From contig NZ_FZON01000030.1 of the NCBI RefSeq assembly GCF_900188425.1, positions 1-56,778 on the forward strand: a DNA stretch of 56,778 nt, given 5' to 3'. Position numbers and translations under genes: made by a program. Positions 1 through 7,762 of this stretch are shown piece after piece (within the stretch, counting starts at the first letter, position 1; each line of letters starts with the position of its first letter). The notes beneath the pieces are model-generated. The model was not told the DNA's origin. It searched no databases and worked only from the letters and a program-made list of their open reading frames with translations. This stretch comes from Antarctobacter heliothermus. GTDB lineage: Bacteria; Pseudomonadota; Alphaproteobacteria; Rhodobacterales; Rhodobacteraceae.

Positions 1-70
1 CTCGAGCCTGGACAAATCTGCCAAGGGTATTTCGGTTGCCACTACATCACCTGCACAGAGGACTCTTCCA

Positions 71-712
71 ATGACCACGCTTATCGCACGCAATACCATT
101 CTTTCTGCGGCCCTTGCTGTCGTGCTGGCGTCGCCGGCGCGGCTCGTCGCTCAGCAGATCACTGTGACCGCCGCGCCTGAGGTCTCGGCCCTCATGGCGG
201 CCTGCACCCCGACCACGGCGCAGGGCGCCGCAATCCGGGATGGCTTGGTTGCGCGGGGCTGGGCAGAGGTGCCGGAGGATAAGCGCCGCGCCGCTCTGGC
301 CGCGTTCAGCGCAGCGCACATGTGGTCGTTCCTGCCCAACTATCTTTCTGCTGACCGGGTTGCCAACTTCGAACCGCTAACGGATGCGGTGGAGAGTGCC
401 GCTAATGGCGCTGATGCCGCGTTCCTAGCATCTGGCGACCAATACGCGCTGATCCTCTGGAACGGGGATAACCTGTCGTGCATCTGGGCCGGGCAGCAAT
501 CCGATAGTATCGACACGCTCGCGGTGCAGCTTGGCGGCTTTCCGCATAGCGACAGGGTGACCACCCGCGCGATTGACCAGCGTCTTGAAGAACAGGGGCG
601 CAGCTGGACTCGTCGGATGTCTGTTGGTCGGACACCGGTCCCCGATCTTCCGCCGTCCGTTGCGGAAACCGGGCTCACAGATGCAGCGCGGCTTGATCGG
701 TCTCCTCTTTGA
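71..712 (+). CDS. Exported hypothetical protein
   Basis: A 213-residue protein of unknown function. The first ~27 residues are a clear signal peptide (hydrophobic run ILSAALAVVLASPARLVA, then QQ), so it is probably periplasmic. Two cysteines (one in the segment MAACTPT, one in NLSCIWAG) could form a disulfide. No catalytic motif was recognised; the C-terminal 50 residues are rich in Arg and Pro and look disordered. The ATG is preceded by GAGGACTCTTCCA, an acceptable ribosome binding site. It stands alone: the next stretch downstream carries only gene debris. Codon use resembles the rest of the window. Confident that it is a gene, not what it does. Confidence 0.7.
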   Translation: MTTLIARNTILSAALAVVLASPARLVAQQITVTAAPEVSALMAACTPTTAQGAAIRDGLVARGWAEVPEDKRRAALAAFSAAHMWSFLPNYLSADRVANFEPLTDAVESAANGADAAFLASGDQYALILWNGDNLSCIWAGQQSDSIDTLAVQLGGFPHSDRVTTRAIDQRLEEQGRSWTRRMSVGRTPVPDLPPSVAETGLTDAARLDRSPL

Positions 713-835
713 GGGTCGTTATCATGGGAAATGACAAGGCATAGACCAAAGATTGTGGTCATGCTCGCGCGTCTTCAGATTTTCTGCGGCCCGTCCACCG
801 GGGCGAAGTTCAGGGTTTTGTGAAAGGAGCAGGTG

Positions 836-922
836 CTCTGCCAGAATGGCGGAGAACTGCAGGGGCTGGTCGAAGGCGAGCGAGATGCCGGAGGTTTCAA
901 GATCGTAAAAGGCGAAAAGCAT
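836..922 (-). pseudogene. sbcB: Remnant of exodeoxyribonuclease I N-terminus (sbcB)
   Basis: The minus-strand frame starting at ATG 922 begins MLFAFYDLETSGIS..AFDQPLQFSAIL, which is the exonuclease I start with the DEDD-family D-x-E motif (YDLETSG). After about 29 residues the similarity stops and the frame runs to a stop at 722 without any further exonuclease sequence; a complete SbcB has roughly 470 residues. I read it as a truncated leftover. The identification rests on family knowledge of this N-terminal motif. A short independent ORF is the alternative. Confidence 0.55.
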
Positions 923-940
923 TGGCGGAGCTTAACCGTC

Positions 941-1037
941 GCCGTGCAGTAAATGCGTCATCCTGGAAAGAGCGGGCCCTGCCATTGGGCATGTGCTCGG
1001 GTCCGGCGTCAGCAGGGAGGCGCATTTACTGCACGGC
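941..1037. repeat. Perfect 17-bp inverted repeat around a 63-bp spacer
   Basis: GCCGTGCAGTAAATGCG at 941-957 is repeated as its exact reverse complement at 1021-1037. The right arm contains the ancestral end (..AVQ stop) of the conserved gene on the minus strand, so the left arm is a detached inverted copy of that gene's 3' end. It lies between the sbcB scrap and the frameshifted gene and marks a rearrangement junction. Confidence 0.75.
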
Positions 1038-1743
1038 CATCGGCCTGAGCATCTCGTCGGTGTCCAAGTCCGCTGCGCCAGAGCGGTGTCTTAAAGACAT
1101 GGCAGACACGCTTGCCGGAGCTGTCCTCGCGGGTCTCGACCAGAAGTCCCGCCCATTCCAGGGGCAGAAGAACGCAACAGGAGAACGCGGACATCTCGCG
1201 CCAGCCGGCCGTGTGCCAATCCTTCGGCTCACCGTAGAAAGCTTCGAACAAGGCGGCCTCGGTCGTGCCGTGGTCGGCCTCGACATTGATGACGTTCATC
1301 CAGACATCCCACTTGCCGAAGGGGCGATCATCGAAGCGCGCATAGGAGGCGTGATCGATGCGCAGGACGAAGTGTGGGATCAGTTCGGCGAACAGCCGGC
1401 CCGGGGCCTGCGCCAGCTCGGCGCCCCGCTTGGTCAACCGGAACTCGCCCTTGAAGTGCCGCCCCAGGCGAAGGGAGATCAGCAGGTAGTGTAACACCTC
1501 GAGCGGCGGGAACTCGTATTCGTTGATGACCTTGTTGTAGCGGAACATCTCTTCCGCGCTTTTTCCCGGCCAGCCGAAGCGCTCGACCGCCCGATGGACG
1601 AAGACCCGCTTGAACGCCTTGGTCTTGGTCAGGCCAATCGAGCCGTGCTCCTGCACGTTCTGCAGCGTCAGGAGCGCTGCGCGCAGCAGGGGCGAATGCG
1701 CGAGATCGGGATGGTCATCAAGGAGCGGGCGGAATTCGATCAT
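1009..1743 (-). CDS. Conserved hypothetical protein with frameshifted C-terminus
   Basis: A soluble ~244-residue protein of unknown function. I chose ATG 1743 (MIEFRPLLDDHPDLAHSP), because the 33 residues upstream look non-coding. I recall close relatives in other Rhodobacterales, often on plasmids, but know no function. Features: KTKAFKRVFVH early, and the segment GTTEAALFEAFYGEP. The frame ends in an atypical Arg-rich tail after HVFKTPLWRS. The next frame continues DLDTDEMLRPMAVQ and stops at 1026, which fits the family ending better, so a one-base insertion or two-base deletion near 1071 is likely. Either a recent mutation or a sequence error. No sign of a partner gene. Confidence 0.6.
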   Translation of the reverse strand: MIEFRPLLDDHPDLAHSPLLRAALLTLQNVQEHGSIGLTKTKAFKRVFVHRAVERFGWPGKSAEEMFRYNKVINEYEFPPLEVLHYLLISLRLGRHFKGEFRLTKRGAELAQAPGRLFAELIPHFVLRIDHASYARFDDRPFGKWDVWMNVINVEADHGTTEAALFEAFYGEPKDWHTAGWREMSAFSCCVLLPLEWAGLLVETREDSSGKRVCHVFKTPLWRSGLGHRRDAQADGRAVNAPPC

Positions 1744-1928
1744 GTCCACTTCATGCCACAGGCAGAACGGGGATGCCAAGTGGACCGAGGGGAGGCCTCG
1801 CCATGATCTCGGGCAGTCTCGCTCAACATCAGCGAATGTCACCGACTGTCACTGAGCGCGGGTGATTGTCGGCGGTTGTGGCTGGCGGGGGGGGGCGACT
1901 CTGCAAACGTTGACATGGCGTTGACACG

Positions 1929-1944
1929 TTTTGCGAACGCAAAA
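1929..1944. promoter_or_regulatory. Candidate operator palindrome TTTTGCG-AA-CGCAAAA
   Basis: A perfect 7-bp palindrome with a 2-bp centre lies 185 bp upstream of the minus-strand conserved gene. It abuts the tRNA terminator. The arms suit a dimeric repressor. The preceding bases include two copies of GTTGACA (plus strand), so the whole patch could be a control region. No regulator is assigned. Confidence 0.35.
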
Positions 1945-1964
1945 ACCCGACTGATTAAGTCAGG
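1941..1964 (-). terminator. Intrinsic terminator of tRNA-fMet
   Basis: On the minus strand, CCTGACT-TAATC-AGTCGGG forms a 7-bp stem (one G-T pair) followed by TTTTT, 30 bases after the tRNA CCA end. This is a standard Rho-independent terminator shape. Confidence 0.65.
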
Positions 1965-1993
1965 TTCTAACTATTTGGTATATTTAGTTTTTT

Positions 1994-2070
<77 letters not shown>

Positions 2071-2083
2071 ACAGTAGGCGTGT

Positions 2084-2110
2084 CCTATATCGCCGTGCGG
2101 AGGACTGCAA
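2084..2110 (-). promoter_or_regulatory. Candidate promoter of tRNA-fMet
   Basis: On the minus strand TTGCAG is followed after 15 bases by TATAGG, ending 14 bases before the tRNA 5' end. The spacer is shorter than ideal, so this is tentative. The remaining stretch up to the end of the next gene (2111-2323) shows nothing recognisable. Confidence 0.3.
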
Positions 2111-2323
2111 GGGTAAGTGAGGCCGAAAAGAAAAAGTTTTTCGACGTTTTGACGCCCTGACCTGTTCCCCGTGGAGTCCGCGCCATGAAGTTGCTCTGTT
2201 CTGGATTTGGTCCCTATTTCACCGTTGGTGATCCTCACACGGGGTGAGCCCGTCGATGGCGCGGTCAGACCAACGCTGGACGTGAAAGCCTGTCCGTTTC
2301 GCGGGGCGACACGCCTGACGTCT

Positions 2324-3115
2324 TCAAGCCTTGCGCTTCATCAATCCGCGGGCCGGATCATAGCCCCATAAGGCAAGCAGCCCAAAGATGGCGGTCGCCC
2401 CGACGACCCAAAAAAGCGCGATCCAGTTGAATTGCAGGTACAGCAGAAAGCGGATCAGCTCTACCACATGGGTGAATGGGTTGAGGGCGCAGATGCCGTA
2501 CAAAAGCTCTGAACTTTCGGCCATTTTCCACAGCGGGTAGAGGGCCGAGGACAGAAAGAACATCGGGAAGATGACAAAGTTCATGACACCGGCGAAATTC
2601 TCCAACTGGCGAACAAAGCTGGACAACACAAGGCCAAGCGCGCCCAGCATGATGCCACCCAGAAACAGGCCGGGCAGGGCGGCGACATAGCCCCAAATCG
2701 GCATGGTGATATCGAACAGCGCCGCGATGGCGAGAAAGGCATAGACCTGTAGCACGGAAATCGCGCTGGACCCCAGCAGACGGCACAACAACAGCCACCA
2801 ACGCGGCAGGGGGCTGGTCAGCAGCAACCGCATCGACCCCATTTCGCGGTCATAGACCAACGAGAGAGAGCTTTGCATGCCATTGAACAGCAGGATCATC
2901 GCGCAGAGGCCGGGAACAATGTAGGTCTCATAGGTTATGTAGGTCTGATAGGGCGGGATGATCGACAGGCCCAGCGCAGCGCGGAATCCGGCGGCAAAGA
3001 TCAGCAGCCAGACCAGGGGGCGCACCAGCGCCGACAAAAAGCGTTCGCGCTGATGGATAAAGCGCAGGAATTCGCGCCCGACTATGGCGCGCAGGGCGAT
3101 CAGCCAACCCGTCAT
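2324..3115 (-). CDS. ABC-2 type permease, PQQ-alcohol/lanthanide-locus type (PedC/LutF-like)
   Basis: Integral membrane protein of 263 residues with six hydrophobic segments and the ABC-2 permease layout (YIVPGLCAMILLFNGMQSS and YDREMGSMRLLLTSPLPRWWL). It resembles the permease found beside PQQ-dependent alcohol dehydrogenases and in lanthanide-uptake (lut) loci. Its start overlaps the stop of the ATPase gene by 4 bases, so the two make one transporter; ABC-2 systems usually export. It is the last gene of a minus-strand cluster starting near 7409. The family assignment comes from recalled sequence; the substrate is unknown and there is no dehydrogenase in the window to decide. Confidence 0.75.
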   Translation of the reverse strand: MTGWLIALRAIVGREFLRFIHQRERFLSALVRPLVWLLIFAAGFRAALGLSIIPPYQTYITYETYIVPGLCAMILLFNGMQSSLSLVYDREMGSMRLLLTSPLPRWWLLLCRLLGSSAISVLQVYAFLAIAALFDITMPIWGYVAALPGLFLGGIMLGALGLVLSSFVRQLENFAGVMNFVIFPMFFLSSALYPLWKMAESSELLYGICALNPFTHVVELIRFLLYLQFNWIALFWVVGATAIFGLLALWGYDPARGLMKRKA

Positions 3116-3831
3116 ACCGGGGTTCCTGTCTGGCTCAGGAACCAGTCCGACAGGGCCTGATCACCGCGCACCTGACCCGCCGGGCCGTGGGTCAGGATCT
3201 GCCCCCGGTGCAGCACCAGCAGGTCATCTGTATCGCGCACTTCATCGGTCAGGTGAGTGGTCCAGAGCACACACATCCCCTGCGCGGCCAGGTCATGCAC
3301 ATGGGCGACAATCCCGGCGCGAGAGGACGCATCCAGCCCGACGGTGGGTTCGTCCAGCAGCAGCACCTGCGGCTCATGCAGCAGGGAGCGCGCCAGTTCG
3401 GTGCGCCGCCGGTGGCCGCCATTCAACGCGCGGACTTTTTCATGCGCACGCTCGGCCATGTCCAGCCGCTCCAGAACCGTGTCGATTCGCGCGTTCAACC
3501 CTTTGCGTGGCAAGCGGTGCAGTGCGGCGAAATAGGAGAGGTTCTGGCGCACGCTGAGGTCCAGATCCAGCGTTGGCTGTTGAAACACCACCCCCAGTTT
3601 CGCAAGCGCCTGACTGGGTGCCTGGCGCAGGTCATGCCCGGCAATGCGGATCGTGCCGGTGGGTGAGACAAGCAACCGGGTCAGGAGTGACACCAGCGTC
3701 GACTTGCCCGCGCCATTGGGGCCAAGCAAAGCGCAAAAGCGGCCCTTTTGCAGGTCAAATGACACGTCAGCCAATGCCTGTTTCGGGCCATAGGCAAAGC
3801 TGAGGTTCTGGACAGAGAGGCCCTCAGTCAT
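3112..3831 (-). CDS. ABC transporter ATPase, PQQ-alcohol/lanthanide-locus type
   Basis: Cytoplasmic ATPase of 239 residues that drives the overlapping ABC-2 permease. Walker A GPNGAGKS at 37-44, Q-loop FQQP near 85, signature LNGGHRRR at 136-143, Walker B LLLDEP near 157-162 and switch His 193 (TTHL). The signature has Asn-Gly-Gly-His instead of Ser-Gly-Gly-Gln, which I associate with the ATPase family of PQQ-dependent alcohol dehydrogenase loci and with LutE. 28 bases separate it from the TauB-like ATPase upstream. All catalytic residues are present, so it should be active. Substrate not evident. Confidence 0.8.
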   Translation of the reverse strand: MTEGLSVQNLSFAYGPKQALADVSFDLQKGRFCALLGPNGAGKSTLVSLLTRLLVSPTGTIRIAGHDLRQAPSQALAKLGVVFQQPTLDLDLSVRQNLSYFAALHRLPRKGLNARIDTVLERLDMAERAHEKVRALNGGHRRRTELARSLLHEPQVLLLDEPTVGLDASSRAGIVAHVHDLAAQGMCVLWTTHLTDEVRDTDDLLVLHRGQILTHGPAGQVRGDQALSDWFLSQTGTPV

Positions 3832-3858
3832 GGCTGACCTGCGGCTGACAAGACGCCG

Positions 3859-4476
3859 TCACAAAACATCATGTTCAGCGTCCTCATCTAGCAACGTGGC
3901 CGGTTTTCCCGACAAAACCAGCGTGCGGTCGGCCAGACGGTCCGCCTCTGCCCGGGCGTGGGTCACAAACAGGGTGGCGGGCTTTGCCTCGGCAATCAAC
4001 GCCTCTGTGAGGGTCAGCATCTGTTCGGCCATCTCCGGGTCCAGCGACACGAACGGTTCGTCCATCACCAGAAACTCCGGCGCTCCGGCAAAGGCACGCG
4101 CCAGCGCCAACCGACGTTGCTGCCCAAGAGACAACTGCCCCGGAAAGGCATCGTCGCGGCCCGCCAGGCCAACCCGCGCCAGCGCGGCACGCGCCGCCTC
4201 TGCCCCCAACGTCGGCCGCACGATCAGCAGATTGTCGAGCGCGCTACGCCACGGCAGCAAGGTCGGTTCCTGAAAGACAATCGCCATATTGTCGGGGCGC
4301 GTCACGGTGCCCTCAAACCGGGTGTCGATCCCGGCCAAGATCCGCAGGACGGTGGATTTGCCAATACCGGACGGCCCCAGCAGCGCAACGGTTTCCCCCG
4401 GCCGGATGTCAAAGCGGACCGGCCCCAGAACCTGCTGATCGCCAAAGAATTTCGCTGTGATGTCGGCCCGGATCAC
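3859..4476 (-). CDS. TauB/SsuB-like ABC transporter ATPase
   Basis: ATPase of 205 residues of a nitrate/taurine-type importer. I chose GTG 4476: it overlaps the permease stop as GTGA and has GGAGGG four bases before it; an ATG at 4527 lies deep inside the permease gene. Walker A GPSGIGKS at 34-41, Q-loop Gln 69, signature LSLGQQRR at 115-122 (Leu for the first Gly of LSGGQ), Walker B FLVMDEP around 135-141, switch His in VTHA near 173. It is short for this family (usually 240-270), ending soon after the switch. It works with the permease and binding protein just upstream. Confidence 0.8.
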   Translation of the reverse strand: MIRADITAKFFGDQQVLGPVRFDIRPGETVALLGPSGIGKSTVLRILAGIDTRFEGTVTRPDNMAIVFQEPTLLPWRSALDNLLIVRPTLGAEAARAALARVGLAGRDDAFPGQLSLGQQRRLALARAFAGAPEFLVMDEPFVSLDPEMAEQMLTLTEALIAEAKPATLFVTHARAEADRLADRTLVLSGKPATLLDEDAEHDVL

Positions 4477-5225
4477 GCGGCCCTCCACCGCCGGATGCGG
4501 CGTTCCCAAGGTTGCAGTACCAGCCATTCCACCGCCAGCATCACCGCGATGAAGGATAGCGCGTAGACCAGCACCATCGCGACATCAAACAATTGAAAAT
4601 ACAAGTGAATCTGAAAGCCAACGCCGTTTGAGCGGCCAAGGAATTCGACCACCAGAACGATTTTCCAGATCACCGCCACGCCGGACCGCGCGGCGGCGGT
4701 GATGAACGGCGCCAGTTGCGGCAGCGTGACATGGCGCATGCGCGCCAGCCACGACATCCGGTAGACCCGCGCCATGGCGTCCAGATCCGGATCAAGGGCG
4801 CGCGCGCCTTCTCGGATAACGGTGGCGACATTGGGGATCTTGTTCAGCGTCACCGCCAGAATGGCCGCCGTCTCATTCAGGCCGATCCACAGGTAACACA
4901 GCACGATCAGCACGAGCGCGGGCAGGTTCAGAAAGATCACCAGCCAAGGGTCCAACCAGCGGTTCAGCGCCTCTGACCGGCCCATGGCAAGACCCAGCGC
5001 GATACCAATGAACATCGCCAGCGCAAAAGCCCAGATCACTCGCAGCAACGTGGCGCCAAGGTGGAAGGGCAATTCGCCTGACCCGATCTCCCGCGTTGCC
5101 GGGCCGATCAGGGCCCATGGCTGCGGCAGGACCGTCGGGTCCGCCGTCAGTGTCGCGCTGAGGATCCACAGCAGAAACAGCCCGATGATCGACAGGATTG
5201 GCGTGACCGCGTGCATGTCTTTCAT
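4473..5225 (-). CDS. TauC/SsuC-like ABC transporter permease
   Basis: Inner-membrane permease of 250 residues with about six helices. The EAA-type coupling loop is visible in the second half (IREGARALDPDLD, then MRHVTLPQLAPFI), the standard contact with an importer ATPase. It overlaps the ATPase start by 4 bases and begins 13 bases after the binding-protein gene, so the three form one import system. Start at ATG 5225; a second ATG lies three codons later. The family carries nitrate, sulfonates, taurine or thiamine precursors; the cluster hints at something linked to alcohol oxidation instead. Confidence 0.82.
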   Translation of the reverse strand: MKDMHAVTPILSIIGLFLLWILSATLTADPTVLPQPWALIGPATREIGSGELPFHLGATLLRVIWAFALAMFIGIALGLAMGRSEALNRWLDPWLVIFLNLPALVLIVLCYLWIGLNETAAILAVTLNKIPNVATVIREGARALDPDLDAMARVYRMSWLARMRHVTLPQLAPFITAAARSGVAVIWKIVLVVEFLGRSNGVGFQIHLYFQLFDVAMVLVYALSFIAVMLAVEWLVLQPWERRIRRWRAA

Positions 5226-5238
5226 CGGGCGACCTGCT

Positions 5239-6216
5239 TCAGTTCAGGTCGGCGAACAGGCCATCAGGCACGGTGGTCGCCTTGCCGACCAGATCAGCCC
5301 CGCCAAGGTCATTCATCAACGCCAGCATCTTGTTCGCGCCGTCGATGTCAACCGGGCCGCGCGCGGGCGTGCCGGCCAGCCAGTCGGATTTAAGTTGATC
5401 GAACTGCGCGTCTGTCTTGGCATTCATGATCGGGCGGATCGTCTCCCATGCGGCATCGTCGCTGGCCAGCAGATCCTTGGCGTCACGGCTGGCGTCATAC
5501 AGGGCCTGCGCCAGACCGGGGTTCTCTGCCAGAAAGCTTTCCTTCATGTAGTAGCCCAGCAGCGGCGTGTCGGTGTTCAATCCCAGCGCCTTACCCGCCG
5601 TCTCGACCGAGATCACCTCTTCCATACCCGCCACTTTCATCTTGGCAAGGAAATGCCAAAAGTTGATCGCCCCTTGCAGATCGCCGCCGAGGCCGGATTT
5701 GAAGATCAGCGGCGGCGCGCCAAAGACCTGTTCGGTGTCAGCCTTCAGGTCCATGCCGTATTCCTGTTGCGCATAGGCGCGCAGGATCAGCCAGGATTTG
5801 TCCAGCGGCCCACCGGCAATGCCGATCTTGCCGCCTGCCAGATCCTTGAGCGAGGCCACGCCGCTGCCTTTCGGCGCGACCAGGCCGCCAACCGCCTTGG
5901 AGTAGGGCACAAAGACATAGTCCTTGCCAGCAGCCCGCTGCCGCGCAACCCAAATCCAGTCGGCAACGGCCACGTCCGCCTCACCGCCCTCAACCGCGAC
6001 GCGCGTGGCGCCATTGTCGGCATAGGGCGCGATGTCCAGAGTAAACCCACGCGCCTCATCAAAGCCCTGCTCGACGATGGTTGCCAGTTCCCAGTTCACG
6101 GTGCCGATCTTCAGCACGGCGGCACGAATGACCGGCAAATCCTGGGCAAAGGCGGGGGCGGCAACGATCATCGCCAGAAGGGCGCAGGCGCCCCGGCGTG
6201 TGATGGATCGGATCAT
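5239..6216 (-). CDS. ABC transporter substrate-binding protein (NMT1/TauA-like)
   Basis: Periplasmic binding protein of 325 residues. Signal peptide ends at AFAQ (residues 1-25). The mature part has the TauA/NMT1 pattern: TVNWELATIVEQGF, GEADVAVADWIWVA and LAGGKIGIAGGPLDKSW. GGGAG lies seven bases before the ATG. It heads the importer genes and is preceded by about 100 bases without a gene. The ligand pocket cannot be read from sequence; the several Trp residues would suit an aromatic or otherwise hydrophobic ligand, but that is only inference. Confidence 0.8.
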   Translation of the reverse strand: MIRSITRRGACALLAMIVAAPAFAQDLPVIRAAVLKIGTVNWELATIVEQGFDEARGFTLDIAPYADNGATRVAVEGGEADVAVADWIWVARQRAAGKDYVFVPYSKAVGGLVAPKGSGVASLKDLAGGKIGIAGGPLDKSWLILRAYAQQEYGMDLKADTEQVFGAPPLIFKSGLGGDLQGAINFWHFLAKMKVAGMEEVISVETAGKALGLNTDTPLLGYYMKESFLAENPGLAQALYDASRDAKDLLASDDAAWETIRPIMNAKTDAQFDQLKSDWLAGTPARGPVDIDGANKMLALMNDLGGADLVGKATTVPDGLFADLN

Positions 6217-6318
6217 GTGATGTCTCCCGGTTGGCTACTTGGACCTTGCAGTCCGCTTTGGTGCATTGTGGGCATTGTCGCGCCGCTGACCATTGGCCTT
6301 TGGTCGCGGCCCTGCGTG

Positions 6319-6573
6319 TCATTCGGCGCGACGGCCGACCTCATTCAGGTCTGCATCCAGTTCAATGTCGAACTGATGGCCGCCCTCGCAGATGACGTCG
6401 TCCAGCTCATACCCGCCGTCTTCCGTCTTGATGTCGTCGGGGTCCATCTGGCATTTCATTTCGGCCAGCATGGCGGTGATCTTGTCCACGGTGTCCTGCG
6501 GGATCTCGTGACTGCCGGCAAAGGACGGGGCGGCAATGACAACGGCGAAGGCGACGGCAAGGGTGCGGGTCAT
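6319..6573 (-). CDS. Small exported acidic protein (PepSY-like)
   Basis: 84 residues from ATG 6573. Signal peptide through PSFAGSHE, then a 60-residue acidic domain with two cysteines (EMKCQMDPDDI and DDVICEGGHQ) and an ending FDIELDADLNEVGRRAE that resembles a PepSY-like fold. The many Asp/Glu could bind cations. It lies between the importer genes and two further small exported proteins in the same direction, so it probably belongs to the same periplasmic pathway. An in-frame TTG at 6579 is an alternative start. Function unknown. Confidence 0.65.
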   Translation of the reverse strand: MTRTLAVAFAVVIAAPSFAGSHEIPQDTVDKITAMLAEMKCQMDPDDIKTEDGGYELDDVICEGGHQFDIELDADLNEVGRRAE

Positions 6574-6594
6574 GTTCAATGGTTCCGGTCGGGG

Positions 6595-7032
6595 TTATTG
6601 AATGCTGATGCGGATCTGCTGGGTTTCGCCGGTTGACCCGGGAATACGCAGGATATGAGTACCGGGCTTGATGGCGATAAAGGACAACTCCGCCACGCCT
6701 TCCGCGTCAAATTCGATCGAGTCGATGGCCATCGGGCGGATTTCGATCTTGTTTATGACGATCTCATTCATCCAGATTGCGCGAAAGAACTCTGACCCGG
6801 TGATGGCCAGTTCGGCAGAACCATCAGCGGTGATGAACATTTTATAGTAGGCCCCGGATTGCAGGGTGACATCCTCGCCCAATGGTTGGCCAGAGGCGAG
6901 GGTCAGCTGGATCGGCTCTCCCCGGTTGCAAGAGGCCAGCAGCCCGGCAAAGCCAAGATCATCGCACAGCGGCGCAGCCAAGGCCGGAGCAGAAAGGCCG
7001 CAGGCAAAGGCGGCGGCAGTCAGAAATCTCAT
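6595..7032 (-). CDS. Exported hypothetical protein of the ABC cluster
   Basis: 145 residues, probably periplasmic: signal peptide to PALAAP, then a beta-rich domain (GAYYKMFITADGSAELAIT, ending STGETQQIRISIQ) with two cysteines (PLCDDLG and ASCNRGE) that could pair. I chose ATG 7032 because AAGGAG stands six bases ahead. The end region (FIAIKPGTHILRIPG) has the look of a copper-binding or cupredoxin-like strand pair, but no ligand set is clear. Separated by 11 bases from the gene upstream and 21 from the one downstream. Unknown function. Confidence 0.65.
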   Translation of the reverse strand: MRFLTAAAFACGLSAPALAAPLCDDLGFAGLLASCNRGEPIQLTLASGQPLGEDVTLQSGAYYKMFITADGSAELAITGSEFFRAIWMNEIVINKIEIRPMAIDSIEFDAEGVAELSFIAIKPGTHILRIPGSTGETQQIRISIQ

Positions 7033-7043
7033 CAGGGTCTCCT

Positions 7044-7409
7044 TCAATTCAGGGTCTCGGCCATGCCCCGGCGCTGCTGGCCGACTTGCGCCGTTTTGAT
7101 CGCCTTGTCGCGGGCGACATCGGCAATGGTGGTGTCATCGGAAGCGCCGTGAGTGGCTGGCAGGTCTTGGCTGTCAGCCATCTCAACTATCAGCCTGCTA
7201 CCGTCCGTCAAAAGCTGATCCAGCGCCTCCGCGAGCTGATCGGTCCCGGCAAGGCGACGATCCTGAGGATCAGAGCCATCGCGGAAACTTGGCAAAAAGC
7301 GCGGATGATCGGTACGCGGAACCTCTGTCTTGACATCCAATGCCAGAGCCGGGCCATCCATGCCGAGGAACAGCATCACGGCCATAAGCAGAGCGATCAT
7401 CCGTTGCAC
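7044..7409 (-). CDS. Small exported hypothetical protein, first gene of the ABC cluster
   Basis: 121 residues from GTG 7409, chosen because GGAGG lies seven bases ahead; ATG 7400 is possible. An N-terminal hydrophobic segment ending at PALALD is a signal peptide. The mature part is short, hydrophilic and cysteine-free (TEVPRTDHPRFLPSF, then LAEALDQLLTDGSRLIVEM). No family recognised. It opens the minus-strand cluster; immediately upstream is degraded DNA, so the original 5' part of the operon may have been lost. Confidence 0.5.
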   Translation of the reverse strand: MQRMIALLMAVMLFLGMDGPALALDVKTEVPRTDHPRFLPSFRDGSDPQDRRLAGTDQLAEALDQLLTDGSRLIVEMADSQDLPATHGASDDTTIADVARDKAIKTAQVGQQRRGMAETLN

Positions 7410-7762
7410 ATTGCCCCCTCCCTTGCCCGGTTTGTCGTCCCGGGTGCGTTCTTGATATCCCAATCAAACCGGGGGCGTTTCGCAACCGGGACCTTTGGCT
7501 GGGTTGTGTGAATGACGAGCCCTGCCTGCGCCGAGCTTTGCGACTCAGTTTGCAGGAAACACCCCGCACGCGGTATTGGTGATGCTTGTCTGGCGCTGTC
7601 CCTTTCCGGACAGGCACTGGCCCACAGGCCTCCATCGACAGCGTTCAGGACATGAGCAGGCAACCGGCGGCCTTTGACGATGGCCAATCAGTTCGCACCC
7701 TCGCAAACCTTGATCTGACCGGGGAGTGTCTCAGTTTGAAAATCAGAGTGCGTTGACATAAT
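7410..7762. other. No gene recognised
   Basis: Open frames here are short and show no family motif on either strand. The stretch separates the ABC cluster from gene fragments further on and is probably decayed sequence plus the cluster promoter, which I could not pin down. Confidence 0.4.

Noticed and set aside
820-1494. 224-codon plus-strand frame
   Set aside because: Antisense to the conserved hypothetical gene and to the sbcB scrap; no motif.
4984-6636. 550-codon plus-strand frame opposite the TauABC-like genes
   Set aside because: Antisense to three genes with clear family motifs.
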